From positions 1 through 47,449 of IMG/VR virus record IMGVR_UViG_3300009610_000037: a DNA stretch of 47,449 bases. One strand, written 5' to 3'. The notes beneath the pieces are model-generated. The model had not been told where the DNA came from, searched no databases, and was given only the letters and a program-made list of their open reading frames with translations. The position numbers were made by a program, and so were the translations under genes. Below are positions 36,640-45,625 of this stretch, piece after piece. Source of the DNA: a virus. Within the stretch, counting starts at the first letter, position 1; every line of letters begins with the position of its first letter.

Positions 36640-37188
36640 GTGCCGATCGTCGCAGGTGACATAAAGATCAAATTGTCCACCAAGAGTGGTTCGGCTGGGA
36701 ACACTCTTGCTCAGGGCAACGTGAACGCTGCGCTCGGCAAGTACATCTCTACAACTGAGTTCGTAACTGCCACCGGCAACAACCTCTTCGACAATGTGAC
36801 TGGTGCTGAAAATGCAGCCAGTGCAGTCGATTATCGCTGTCTTTTCGTCCACAACACACACGGGGCGATTGCTCTGGAGAACGCGGGAATCTACTTGTCC
36901 TCGCAGGTGTCTGGCGGGACCGTTCTGGCGATTGCTATTGATGATGTGGCGGCTTCTCCGATTGGATCTTCGTCAGCACAAGCCTTCATAGCCACCAACG
37001 AGACCACAGACCCGGCTGCTGGGGTCGGGGCCTTCTCTTCTCCTTCCAGTGCCGGCTCAGCTCTCTCTCTTGGGACGATCCCGGCTGGCCACTGCAAGGC
37101 TTTTTGGGTTCGTAGGACGGCCGCCAACACAGTCGCTGTCGACGATGACGGAGGAGCTTTTGTTGTCATCGGAGACACATCTGCTTAA
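36640..37188 (+). CDS. virion-type protein
   Basis: 182 residues, GTG after GGGAGAG. Beta-rich and Thr/Ala/Ser-rich with CLFVHNTHGAIALENAGIYLSS and ending DDDGGAFVVIGDT. Short Thr/Ala-rich proteins between fibre and neck genes are usually virion components; the exact role is not visible. A possible fibre-attachment or head-completion role is inference from position. Confidence 0.75.
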   Translation: MPIVAGDIKIKLSTKSGSAGNTLAQGNVNAALGKYISTTEFVTATGNNLFDNVTGAENAASAVDYRCLFVHNTHGAIALENAGIYLSSQVSGGTVLAIAIDDVAASPIGSSSAQAFIATNETTDPAAGVGAFSSPSSAGSALSLGTIPAGHCKAFWVRRTAANTVAVDDDGGAFVVIGDTSA

Positions 37189-37216
37189 CAGGCAGACCAA
37201 CTAAGGAAGGAAACTC

Positions 37217-37594
37217 ATGGGAAAGGTAGCCCCCGACGCCACCATTGACTCGATGTTTGACTACATCGACCAGTGCGATCTGATGACGATTTGCAACGCG
37301 GAGCCGACCACATACACCGAGGCCGTCACTACGTTCAAGCTCGCTGACGTGGCGCTCACCCCGGACACTGATTTCACGAAGGCCGATGGCGACACCAACG
37401 GTCGCAAGGTGACGATCGCAGCCAAGAGCGCTGTGCCAGTAGACACTTCGGGCACAGCGACGCATGTGGCGATCGTCCGCACTACTGGCACCACCCTGCG
37501 TTACGTCACCACCTGCACCTCACAGGCGCTCACGTCGGGCAACACAGTCAACATTCCGGCTTGGGATATTGAGGTCGCTGACCCGACGCCATAA
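37217..37594 (+). CDS. small virion-type protein
   Basis: 125 residues, AAGGAAGGAAACTC before the ATG. Beta-rich with LADVALTPDTDFTKADGDTNGRKVTIAAKSAVPVDTSGTATHVAI, a small Ig-like or jelly-roll-like pattern common in phage virion proteins. An unpaired Cys pair (CDLMTIC) near residue 17. Function unknown. Confidence 0.75.
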   Translation: MGKVAPDATIDSMFDYIDQCDLMTICNAEPTTYTEAVTTFKLADVALTPDTDFTKADGDTNGRKVTIAAKSAVPVDTSGTATHVAIVRTTGTTLRYVTTCTSQALTSGNTVNIPAWDIEVADPTP

Positions 37595-37605
37595 GGAGAC
37601 CGACA

Positions 37606-38016
37606 ATGAAAAACCGCTTATACGCTTCCGTGGTTATCATGGTCGTAGCTCTGGGAGCAATTTCCATTGCAGCGCCAGCGAGTGCAGATCCACCGGCGCT
37701 AGAGGATCGAATCATGGCCCTAGAGGCGCAAGTAGCGGCGTTGCAGGATCAAGTAAATGCGCTACCGCCAGCTCTATACTCCAAGAATGAGTCCTTCTCA
37801 TATCCGGTAGGACAAAGCTCAAACACTTTATTGTGCAACAGTGGAGACAAGGCAACAGGTGGTGGCTATCGGCTGCATTCGTCCGTTCATGGAATTGATG
37901 TCTTGGAGAACAATCAGACTCTTTCATTAAGCGGTTGGCTTCTCCTAATCAACAACACCGCCGGTAGTGCTACAAGTGCAGAGATCTTTGTCGTATGCCG
38001 CGATGATGCCCCGTAA
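37606..38016 (+). CDS. secreted protein with N-terminal coiled coil
   Basis: 136 residues, AAGGAG before the ATG. Signal peptide: KNR then VVIMVVALGAISIAAPASA with an ASA cleavage site near residue 27. A short heptad coiled coil follows (LEDRIMALEAQVAALQDQV), then a Cys-bounded domain with CNSGDKATGGGYRL, GWLLLINNTAG and the end FVVCRD. Such C...GGG...GW...C modules are common on secreted actinobacterial proteins. Its place inside the virion genes is odd: it would be exported from the infected cell, perhaps altering the cell surface. More AT-rich than neighbours. Confidence 0.82.
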   Translation: MKNRLYASVVIMVVALGAISIAAPASADPPALEDRIMALEAQVAALQDQVNALPPALYSKNESFSYPVGQSSNTLLCNSGDKATGGGYRLHSSVHGIDVLENNQTLSLSGWLLLINNTAGSATSAEIFVVCRDDAP

Positions 38017-38026
38017 GGGCTGACCA

Positions 38027-40219
38027 ATGGCCTTTCCCACCATCCCTACGAGCGGTGCCGGTCGTATTGTTAGTTCGGCCAATACGAGCCCGGCCGGCAC
38101 TCACACTTTTCCCAACCTGAACACACTCACCGCACCCTCCGGTGTTCTAATCATCGCCCTGTGTATCATGTACGATGGCAACTCGACCAACAACGAGTTC
38201 TCCGGTTGGGGCGGTGGATTTAGCGAGTTCGTCGATCAGGCGACGGGCACAACCATGGGTATCGGTGCAGCCTATAAATGGTCGTCCGGGTCTGAAGACG
38301 GAGCGTTTACGGTCACGTCGGCGGACACATCAACCAATGACTCTCAGTGCATTCTGCTGGCCATTCCCGGTGCACACCCCTCCACCCCGCCTGAGGGTGG
38401 CACGATTACCAACGGAACGGCAGCGGCAGCGGATATCGCTGCACTCAACCCGGCCGGTTGGGGCACTGAGGACACACTATGGATAGCGGTCTGCGGAGCC
38501 GGTGAAACATCGACCACTGGCTCGTTTACCGCTCCATCAGCAGCGCCGACCAACTACACCAACTTGTTTGTCACCGCGCTCACCGCCGACGTGGTGGGTG
38601 GAGTTTACGGGGCGGTCGCATTCCGGCAACTCAACGCCGCATCCGACGACCCGGCCACGTTCACTATAGACACATCCAACGCCCGCAACTCGGCGCTGTT
38701 GATAGCGGTACGTCCAGTTGAGAACACCAACCTTGTTGTCGCGGATGCGACACAGGCACAAGCGACTGATGCGATTGCCCTAACCCAGGTACATGAGCTT
38801 GTTGTTGCTGACGCCACTCAAGCGCAGTCAACCGATGCAATTGCTTTGATCCAGGTTCACAATCTGATTGTTCAAGACGCGACTCAATCTCACACAGTCG
38901 AAAACCTAGTCCTGACTCTTGTGACAGATCTAGTTGTACAGGACGTTGCTCAAGTTCAGACGGTTGATAGCCTCACCCTTGCTCAGGTTCACGTCTTGAC
39001 AGTGGCTGATGCAACTCAAGCACAGTTTACTGACGCGATTGCTCTTACGCAGGTTCATCAACTTGTGGCTCAAGATGCCATGCAAGCGCAGGCAGTCGAT
39101 GCGATTGTCCTAACTCAAGTTCATGCACTTGTGGTTCAGGATGCGATTCAGGCAGAGCTGGTTGACAATATTGTCCTGACTCAGATTCATGTGCTTGTGG
39201 TGGGCGATGCTCTGCAAACTCACATAGTTGACAATTTGGAGTTGGAGGAAAACGAGCCTGGGGGAGATCTTGTTGTTCAGGATTCTGCGCAAGCTCACAC
39301 GGTAGACAGCCTTGTTCTGACACAGGTTCATGAACTTGTTGTCCAGGAGGCTACTCAGTCTCACTTTGTTGACAGCCTCTCCCTGACTCAAGTTCATGCG
39401 CTCGTGGTTCAGGACGTTACTCAAGCTGAGTTAGTTGACAACATCGTCTTGATTCAGGTTCATCAGCTAGTTGTCCAAGATGCGACTCAAGGCCAAACGA
39501 TCGACAACTTAGCGATTACTCAAGCATATAGCCTGATAGTCAATGATGCGGCTCAAGCTCACAGTGCCGAAAACGTCGTATTGGTTCAGGTTCAGGATCT
39601 TGTTGTTCAGGACGCAAGGCAGATTCACACGGCTGGCAACATTGGTTTGGTTGTTGGTCTGATTGTACAAGATTCGATACAAGATCACATAGTTAGCAAC
39701 ATAACTCTTGACGGGATAACCGTTAAGGACGCTAGACATACCCACAGGGCCGACAACATTGTCTTGTCTCTAAATATGGTTGTGGCCGATTCGACTCAGA
39801 CCCAGACTACCGACAATGTTGTCTTAAGATTCGCTTTCTACCCTGGGAAGGTGTTTTCGCTTGAGTACGATGTTAGGAAGCAAGTCTCAAGGAGCTTTAG
39901 CATCAAGTACGGTGTCAGGGTCCCTGTCTCTCCACCAAAGACATTTGAGGCTCAATATGACGTTAGGCAGAGGATAGAAAAGTCATCTACGGTTGTTTAC
40001 GATGTTGACATTGTTGGGATTACCCAGGTCTCCAGAGAGTTCGAAATTAGGTACCACACTTTGAGCTTGGCAGGGCAAGACCTGGGAGGCGTTGTCTCAA
40101 GCCCTTTGGCCATTGATTCATCTCAAGGAACGGTCGCAGAGACGATGGAGATAGACTCGGTTATCGTCATAGAGGCTTTGAGGGCTGGTTCTACTCAGAT
40201 CGTGACGACTTCGTTCTAA
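38027..40219 (+). CDS. 730-residue protein with seventeen ~22-residue repeats
   Basis: N-terminal globular domain (1-230) of the type seen at the head of phage adhesins (LLAIPGAHPSTPP, LLIAVRPVEN). Then residues about 236-603 are seventeen repeats of form L-V-V-Q-D-A-T-Q-A-x-T-V-D-N-[IL]-x-L-T-Q-V-H-x. Next come four to five short repeats with F-x-[IL]-x-Y-D-V-R (about 610-690). A final short domain follows. The 22-residue unit has the length and alternation of a beta-solenoid rung; the surface pattern is Gln/Asp/His-rich. No signal peptide. Probably a long fibre or whisker rod. Follows the three fibre paralogues. Confidence 0.8.
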   Translation: MAFPTIPTSGAGRIVSSANTSPAGTHTFPNLNTLTAPSGVLIIALCIMYDGNSTNNEFSGWGGGFSEFVDQATGTTMGIGAAYKWSSGSEDGAFTVTSADTSTNDSQCILLAIPGAHPSTPPEGGTITNGTAAAADIAALNPAGWGTEDTLWIAVCGAGETSTTGSFTAPSAAPTNYTNLFVTALTADVVGGVYGAVAFRQLNAASDDPATFTIDTSNARNSALLIAVRPVENTNLVVADATQAQATDAIALTQVHELVVADATQAQSTDAIALIQVHNLIVQDATQSHTVENLVLTLVTDLVVQDVAQVQTVDSLTLAQVHVLTVADATQAQFTDAIALTQVHQLVAQDAMQAQAVDAIVLTQVHALVVQDAIQAELVDNIVLTQIHVLVVGDALQTHIVDNLELEENEPGGDLVVQDSAQAHTVDSLVLTQVHELVVQEATQSHFVDSLSLTQVHALVVQDVTQAELVDNIVLIQVHQLVVQDATQGQTIDNLAITQAYSLIVNDAAQAHSAENVVLVQVQDLVVQDARQIHTAGNIGLVVGLIVQDSIQDHIVSNITLDGITVKDARHTHRADNIVLSLNMVVADSTQTQTTDNVVLRFAFYPGKVFSLEYDVRKQVSRSFSIKYGVRVPVSPPKTFEAQYDVRQRIEKSSTVVYDVDIVGITQVSREFEIRYHTLSLAGQDLGGVVSSPLAIDSSQGTVAETMEIDSVIVIEALRAGSTQIVTTSF
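38732..39835 (+). repeat. coding tandem repeat region, ~66-bp units
   Basis: Seventeen degenerate units of 66 bp (22 codons), one unit 75 bp long and the last four 57-66 bp. Units 1, 2 and 5 are the most alike. The repeats are in frame and diverged at third positions, so the protein is under selection and the copies are old. Confidence 0.85.
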
Positions 40220-40250
40220 TTGGTAGCGGCTGACGCCAAGGGAGGGTGAC

Positions 40251-41237
40251 GTGCCGGTTTCTCCTACCGGGGACTACATTTACAGTCCTTCGCTTCGGCA
40301 GTCTTCGGTTGTTCGCAACCAGATATCTCGCTTCGGTATTGCCACCATTGGAATTCGGGTTACTGGGTCTTCTGGGGCCGTTGATGCCGACACCTCGACG
40401 GTTGAACTTAATATTTACCAGGAGAGCGACTTTGATGATGTGGACCCGATCGGACCTCTAATCATCACTGCCACAGAGGGCGTTGACATCGACCATCCTG
40501 AGGTCGGTGTTTATACCTACACCATCAACCCTCCGGTGACCAACATCGTGTGCCTACTCAAGGCCGTCTGGACCTACCAGGTCGGCGGGGTCAACCTGAC
40601 CTACACCGAACACCTTCAGATCCGCGACCCCATGCCGACCTACGACGGGTTCAGTGATGACGAGAAGGGGGCGGTTCAGATGATCGTCAACCTCTTCGCC
40701 GACAGCTACGACAGCACGACCGGTGGACCCCACCTGATCGAGGAGTTCCAGACCAAGTTCACCAATGAGCGGATCGCGCAACTGCTTAACTGGGCAGTCC
40801 AGAAAATGAACATGACTAAGCAGCCCATCACCGGCTGGATGCTTTCCACTCCGGGTACGGCTGGCAACTTTCCACCACCATACTGGGGCTTGCTCATCAT
40901 GGGCGGCTACATTGAGGTGCTCAAGCACTTGGTTAGGTCGTATGTCGAGCAGCCCGATATTCGCAATGCTGACGTGGCCTATCTGGATAGGCGAGATTAC
41001 CAGCAGCGCTGGAAGGCCGTTCTGGAAGACGAAAAAGAGCAGTACGATCAGATGCTCGTCCTTGTCAAGCGCAAGATGATGAATCTTGGCGCCTCGTCAA
41101 TGCTGGTCTCTGGTGGCATGTTCGGAGGTTCCGGTAGAGGGGGGCTGTTTGTCGCTGGTGGGTACGCAGCCGCTACGAGGTCAATGCGGTTCTACCCGGC
41201 TGCGCCTTCCGTCTCGTGGGGAGGGATCGCTCGCTAA
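40251..41237 (+). CDS. head-tail or neck protein
   Basis: 328 residues, AGGGAGGG before the GTG. The N-terminal beta-rich part (RFGIATIGIRVTGSSGAVDADTSTVELNIYQ) looks like an Ig-type attachment domain. The helical C-terminal half (IAQLLNWAVQKMNMTKQPITGWML, YLDRRDYQQRWKAVLEDEKEQYDQMLVLVKRK) resembles head-tail connector or minor virion proteins. It ends in a Gly-rich hydrophobic tail. Exact role inferred from position. Confidence 0.72.
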   Translation: MPVSPTGDYIYSPSLRQSSVVRNQISRFGIATIGIRVTGSSGAVDADTSTVELNIYQESDFDDVDPIGPLIITATEGVDIDHPEVGVYTYTINPPVTNIVCLLKAVWTYQVGGVNLTYTEHLQIRDPMPTYDGFSDDEKGAVQMIVNLFADSYDSTTGGPHLIEEFQTKFTNERIAQLLNWAVQKMNMTKQPITGWMLSTPGTAGNFPPPYWGLLIMGGYIEVLKHLVRSYVEQPDIRNADVAYLDRRDYQQRWKAVLEDEKEQYDQMLVLVKRKMMNLGASSMLVSGGMFGGSGRGGLFVAGGYAAATRSMRFYPAAPSVSWGGIAR

Positions 41238-41854
41238 TGCTCTCTCGAATCGCGCGAGCGCTGGACTCGATCTGGCACACAGCAGATCTTGAGCATGGAG
41301 ATCCATATGAGGACGATGACGAGGAGGGTTGGTTCCGTGACAAGCACAATATGTACGCTACTCACGGGAGCTACGACAACAACGAAGAGTTGATGACGCT
41401 GGTCCCCGGCTGGGATGAAGCCAAGCGCAAAGGCTGGAAGCCTCTTGGCGGCGGCGGCGGTCCACTTGCTTATCGGGGAACTGGAGATCGGTTCGAGTTT
41501 ATTGCGCCCAAACATCTGAATCCAGATGATGACCATTGGGGCAGGATTCAACAGCGATGGATCAGGTACTCCCAGGGTGAAGGAGGTATGCAGGAGCCGT
41601 ATGCGATGCACACCGACACCTTTAAGGACGCTGCCGATGACCGTAATCTTCGTGGTTGGAACCTATACCAGAACCATTACGATCCGGAGACGGAGCAGTT
41701 CCATCGGGTGTTGAACGATAAGTACCCCATTGATCGTTTGGGTCCTGGGGCGCATACTGATGTTTTCAAGGACCATAATGGTGGTCCGGGTTATTTCGAC
41801 AACGTTAGGTTATGGGCTGAGAAGAAGGACAAGAGATTCCGGGGTGAAGCCTGA
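41237..41854 (+). CDS. hypothetical protein in the neck region
   Basis: 205 residues. The ATG shares an A with the preceding TAA. Rich in Asp, His, Trp and Tyr (HGDPYEDDDEEGWFRDKH, NHYDPETEQFHRVLNDKYPIDRLGPG); a Gly run occurs near residue 70. Resembles no known virion protein. The similar aromatic/His style of the 473-residue protein at 22911 may indicate a related role, but no clear alignment is visible. Confidence 0.7.
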   Translation: MLSRIARALDSIWHTADLEHGDPYEDDDEEGWFRDKHNMYATHGSYDNNEELMTLVPGWDEAKRKGWKPLGGGGGPLAYRGTGDRFEFIAPKHLNPDDDHWGRIQQRWIRYSQGEGGMQEPYAMHTDTFKDAADDRNLRGWNLYQNHYDPETEQFHRVLNDKYPIDRLGPGAHTDVFKDHNGGPGYFDNVRLWAEKKDKRFRGEA

Positions 41855-42483
41855 TGGGAGTGGTGAGGCTGCCTCAGCCGTACGCGAGCAATCACGTCGC
41901 CATGCAGAACATGGAGGCGCTTCAGACTGTTGGTGAAGAGATCATCTACTTGTCGATGTACCACGTCAATATCGACGCAGGCACGCAGCCCAGATGCGAG
42001 GACTACGACCCCGACTATAACCAGGATGATCATTTCAAGTGCACCATCTGCTACGGGACGACATTCGATGGTGGGGTCAAGGCAGCGTGCCGTGCCTGGT
42101 CGATTGTCGGAGACGCTCAGAACATTGAGGATTTCTCCAAGCAGGGTGTTTTCAACAAGGAACGTGTAACTGCTCAGGTTGAGATTACTCCGGTCACAAT
42201 GTCCAATGACTACATCATTCGGGTGGCCAGATGGTCGGACACCCACGTTCCACTTGTGCTCGGAGACCGCTACATCATCGAGGACGTTGGAGTCAGATCG
42301 GTTAGGACCGGAGCTAGGTACGGTCAGGTTTACCGCCAGGACTATTTTGGCCAGAAGACTTACATGAGCAAAGTGGACCCCAACCATCCGATCATGTTAT
42401 ACCCAGTGTCGCTGGTAGACCCAATGCCAAGGCTTGAAGAGCCACTGTCTTATGGCATCGAGATGTATGGCGGCAACCTGTGA
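41854..42483 (+). CDS. neck/connector-type protein with zinc pair
   Basis: 209 residues, TGATG coupled. It carries CTICYG (about residue 65) with additional Cys near 48 and 78, a plausible zinc-ribbon half. The second half is beta-rich (VTAQVEITPVTMSNDYIIRVARWS, DRYIIEDVGVRSVRTGARYGQVYRQDYF). By position, between connector and tail-completion genes, it is a head-tail joining protein. Overlaps the next gene by 4 nt (GTGA). Confidence 0.75.
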   Translation: MGVVRLPQPYASNHVAMQNMEALQTVGEEIIYLSMYHVNIDAGTQPRCEDYDPDYNQDDHFKCTICYGTTFDGGVKAACRAWSIVGDAQNIEDFSKQGVFNKERVTAQVEITPVTMSNDYIIRVARWSDTHVPLVLGDRYIIEDVGVRSVRTGARYGQVYRQDYFGQKTYMSKVDPNHPIMLYPVSLVDPMPRLEEPLSYGIEMYGGNL

Positions 42484-42962
42484 GGTTTCGCCTGCCTCGA
42501 TCGCAGTCTCGGAAGATGTCCGAAATCGCGGTGCAGCGCGCTCGGGAGTACGGCGACCGCCGTGGTTGGCGTGGGACTCGCTATCTGGAGCCGGTGGTGC
42601 AGAAGGGTGTAGTTGGCATTAAGGTCACCCGCCAGTACCTGCTTTGTCAGAACTACGGAACAAAACCTCGTGTGATGTACGAGCTTGAGGGCAAGGTTGT
42701 TCCGATGAAGGGAGGACCAAGGAGGGCCAAGGGGGTCGGCCAACCTGGCTGGGTTACCCTTCCTGGTGGGGTCAGAGTGTTCCGCCAGCAGAAGTGGCGA
42801 CACCCTGGCATCAAGCCGACGCACTTCTTGGAAGAGGCCATCCAGTTCGCTATTAATAAGGATAAGCACAACTTGCAGAACTGGCTTATGGCGATTGTGG
42901 ACCCGAACAGAGCTAACGCCATCACGAAGACTGATGCCTCAGACGCGACGAGGATCGACTGA
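42480..42962 (+). CDS. basic neck protein
   Basis: 160 residues, GTGA coupled. Strongly basic with N-terminal RLPRSQSRKMSEIAVQRAREYGDRRGWRG, then beta strands and PGIKPTHFLEEAIQFAINKDKHN. The late HFLEEAIQ helix is typical of HK97 gp10-like tail-attachment proteins. Overlaps the next gene by 1 nt. Confidence 0.75.
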   Translation: MRFRLPRSQSRKMSEIAVQRAREYGDRRGWRGTRYLEPVVQKGVVGIKVTRQYLLCQNYGTKPRVMYELEGKVVPMKGGPRRAKGVGQPGWVTLPGGVRVFRQQKWRHPGIKPTHFLEEAIQFAINKDKHNLQNWLMAIVDPNRANAITKTDASDATRID

Positions 42963-43633
42963 TGCCTGAATTCCCTCCACTTGTTACAGGCGAGGCCGGT
43001 CAAGGTCTACTTATTGCTCCGGCTAAGAAGACCATGATCAGGGCTCTTCGGGCAACCTTCACCGCCTTGTACCCAGACACCAAGCTCGCAGACATAAACA
43101 CCGCTATGGAGTACCCATATCTAGAAGAGGAATATCCAGGTATCTGGGTTAGGTTTAGTCCTCACAAGATTCAGTCTTCCGGGCTAGACCCTACGCAACA
43201 GACTGATGAAGAGATTTTCATAGTTTGGCACTTTGAGGGAACCTTCAATTTGATGATCTTCGCCTTGTCGTCTAAAGAACGAGATCTCATCTCAGATGGC
43301 TTCATTGAGGCGTACGCTTTCGGAACATTGATGCCTAGCGCCAGTGTGTTTGCGTCAACTCTTCTCGCCTCTGAACTCATCAACATGACTCTTCAGTCTG
43401 ACATTTTGACTCCTGGTGGTCAGACTGAATCTGTAGGTACTCCCTGGGATGACGATAAGTATGTCTATCAAGATAGTTACTCGTTTGAGGTAGTCGGCCA
43501 GGTCAGGTCTAGAGTTCAGCCAGATGTCGTCTTCACCAACCTCTCCGAGATCCAGGTTAGTTCTACCCTTACCAACGTCACCGGTGCTCCAGATAACTCG
43601 ATTGGAGATGACGGTAATGGGGAGTGGCAATAG
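42962..43633 (+). CDS. tail completion-type protein
   Basis: 223 residues, TGATG coupled. Alpha/beta with MIRALRATFTALYPD, YPGIWVRFSPHKIQ, TDEEIFIVWHFEGTFNLMIFALSSKERDLISD, a layout typical of tail terminator or completion proteins that cap the tail at the neck. Precedes the sheath gene by 41 bp, where TTCTCG/CGAGAA form a weak hairpin. Confidence 0.75.
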   Translation: MPEFPPLVTGEAGQGLLIAPAKKTMIRALRATFTALYPDTKLADINTAMEYPYLEEEYPGIWVRFSPHKIQSSGLDPTQQTDEEIFIVWHFEGTFNLMIFALSSKERDLISDGFIEAYAFGTLMPSASVFASTLLASELINMTLQSDILTPGGQTESVGTPWDDDKYVYQDSYSFEVVGQVRSRVQPDVVFTNLSEIQVSSTLTNVTGAPDNSIGDDGNGEWQ

Positions 43634-43674
43634 GTTCTCGTAGTATTTGTTGACCCGAGAAGGAGCTTGATGAC

Positions 43675-45132
43675 ATGACGGCACCCAACTTCTCAAGGTA
43701 CGTGCCACCTGGCGTGTACACCGAGAGTGTCGCTGGTCCCTCTGTCGGCATCTCCACGCTGACTCCATCCGCAGTCGGCATCTTCGGAACGACCGTGGGT
43801 TTCAGGAATTTCACAGACGTGTTTGTGGTGCCGGCTGACGCGGCTGGTCCAACTCCTGTGGCGTTCGGCCCACTGACGAAGCTGGGAGCAGCAGATACCA
43901 CGATCGTCATTACCGACGTGAACACCGGAGTGGTCTACGTCCCGGTCACCGACTACGCTGTGATTCAGGACTCTGGAGACGACACGGTGCTTGACACCAA
44001 TGACGACTCCTTCACCTTCACTCGGGTGCTCGGTGGCGACCTTGATGCTGGTGCTACGGTCCGGGTCACGTACCAGTACACCGACGCCACTTTCTTTGAT
44101 GCCACGACTTTCATTGACACCTTCGATGTGCAAGACGCTTACGGTCCGGCTTTCGATTCATCCGGCACCCTGACTTCGCCGCTCACTCTGGCTGCCCAGT
44201 TGGCCTTCGCTAACGGTGCTACGGAGATCGTGGCCGTGGCCGTGGACTACAGCGGTGCGCCGGTTCTGGCAGATCTCCAGGAGGCCCTGGCCAAGCTTAA
44301 CGACATCGAGAGCATTGCTGTCGTGGTTCCGGCCACCGGGGACAACACGGTCTTCGGGTCAGTGTCTTCTCACGTTAACCTCCAGTCGGCAAACCGGATG
44401 GAGCGCCGAGCGATTGTGGGTGTGGACGGAAGCACTACCCCAGTTAGCTCCGCGACGAGGATCACGTACGCCGAGGCTGTTGCCAATCGTCGTGTGATGA
44501 TGGTGTCCCCGGCCACGGTCAAATATTTCTCTACCGCAGCCAACCTTGAGGTCACCATCGCCGGGTACTTCATGGCCGCTGCACTCGCCGGAATTGCAGT
44601 GTCTCAGGGTGTTGCCCTTCCGCTCACCAGGAAGTTCTTGGCTGGGTTCGCTTCCATTCCAGAGGTTCTTTCCGAGCAACAGAAGAACACCGAGGCCACT
44701 TCGGGCTTGTGTGTGATCGAGCAGTTGCGCTCGGGCCAGATCAGGATTCGTCATGGGGTTACGACAGACCCTACGAGTCTCTATACCCGTGAGTGGACAA
44801 TCACCGGCCAGGAGGACCGCCTGGCTATCTCGATCAGGAACTACCTGGATTCTTCTGGTGTCATCGGGTCTGTCATCTCGAACACAACACTGGCTTCAGT
44901 CAAGGCTCAGGTTATTGGCGCGCTTGGCATCCTCCAGGACAACGGCGACATCCAGGCGTGGCGGAACATTCAGACCAGGCAACTGATCAACAACCCAGAC
45001 GTGATCCAGGTGCAGTTTGAGTGGCAGGCAAGCATCCCGCTCAACTACATCCTTGTGAGGTACAGCATTGACCTCACCACTGGTGATGTGACTCAGACGC
45101 AGATCTCAACACCGACATCGCCGCAGGGCTAG
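43675..45132 (+). CDS. contractile tail sheath protein
   Basis: 485 residues. It begins SRYVPPGVYTESVAGPSVGI, the usual sheath N-terminus. A variable insertion domain (about 40-150) follows, then a conserved core with LQEALAKLNDIESIAVVVPA, AIVGVDGSTTPV, RRVMMVSPATVKYFST. The C-terminal arm, WTITGQEDRLAISIRNYLDSSGVIG then QVQFEWQASIPLNYILVRYSIDL, matches the domain that interlocks sheath subunits. It wraps the tube and shortens on infection. AAGGAG precedes the ATG. This gene shows the phage is a myovirus. Confidence 0.93.
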   Translation: MTAPNFSRYVPPGVYTESVAGPSVGISTLTPSAVGIFGTTVGFRNFTDVFVVPADAAGPTPVAFGPLTKLGAADTTIVITDVNTGVVYVPVTDYAVIQDSGDDTVLDTNDDSFTFTRVLGGDLDAGATVRVTYQYTDATFFDATTFIDTFDVQDAYGPAFDSSGTLTSPLTLAAQLAFANGATEIVAVAVDYSGAPVLADLQEALAKLNDIESIAVVVPATGDNTVFGSVSSHVNLQSANRMERRAIVGVDGSTTPVSSATRITYAEAVANRRVMMVSPATVKYFSTAANLEVTIAGYFMAAALAGIAVSQGVALPLTRKFLAGFASIPEVLSEQQKNTEATSGLCVIEQLRSGQIRIRHGVTTDPTSLYTREWTITGQEDRLAISIRNYLDSSGVIGSVISNTTLASVKAQVIGALGILQDNGDIQAWRNIQTRQLINNPDVIQVQFEWQASIPLNYILVRYSIDLTTGDVTQTQISTPTSPQG

Positions 45133-45143
45133 GAGAGGGATAG

Positions 45144-45620
45144 ATGGCTGCTTCAGAGACCCGTGTAGGTGGGTCCGCCTGGACCGTCTTCCTGTGGAGC
45201 GGTCAGCCGCTCGCGTGGATGCAGGTCTTGTCGGACCGTGCTCCGGCTCCGGTTGCTCCGTCACAGGCCATCCAGCCACTCGACGAGCAACATCCCATCG
45301 AGATCGTCACTCCGAGGGCGGTCGGTGCAGGCACACTGACCTTGACCAACTTCGAGCGTTGGAACCAGCAGGTGTGGCAGGAGCTTGCCGGCCTGGAGAA
45401 CGCGACCTCGATCCTGGACATCTTCGACGCGCAACTCACTCTGGGGAACATCACCTGCAACAAGATCATCAGGGCTCCTGGCTTCCCGAACGGCATCCGC
45501 ACCAAGGTGTACGAGAAGTGCACCATCACGGATGCCGACGAGTCTGAGGTTATCAACATTGGAACGATGACTCTCCCCAAGGCCATCACCATTATGTACA
45601 CAAGGCACCACTACATCTGA
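45144..45620 (+). CDS. tail tube protein
   Basis: 158 residues, right after the sheath. Beta-barrel pattern (WTVFLWSGQPLAWMQVLSD, HPIEIVTPRAVGAGTLTLTNFERW, GIRTKVYEKCTITDADE, IGTMTLPKAITIMYT), typical length and order of tube proteins that stack as hexamers and carry DNA. GAGAGGG precedes the ATG. Confidence 0.88.
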   Translation: MAASETRVGGSAWTVFLWSGQPLAWMQVLSDRAPAPVAPSQAIQPLDEQHPIEIVTPRAVGAGTLTLTNFERWNQQVWQELAGLENATSILDIFDAQLTLGNITCNKIIRAPGFPNGIRTKVYEKCTITDADESEVINIGTMTLPKAITIMYTRHHYI

Positions 45621-45625
45621 TCCTG

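Noticed and set aside
38732-39835. CRISPR array
   Set aside because: Repeats are contiguous, in frame and degenerate, with no spacer structure; they encode a protein repeat.
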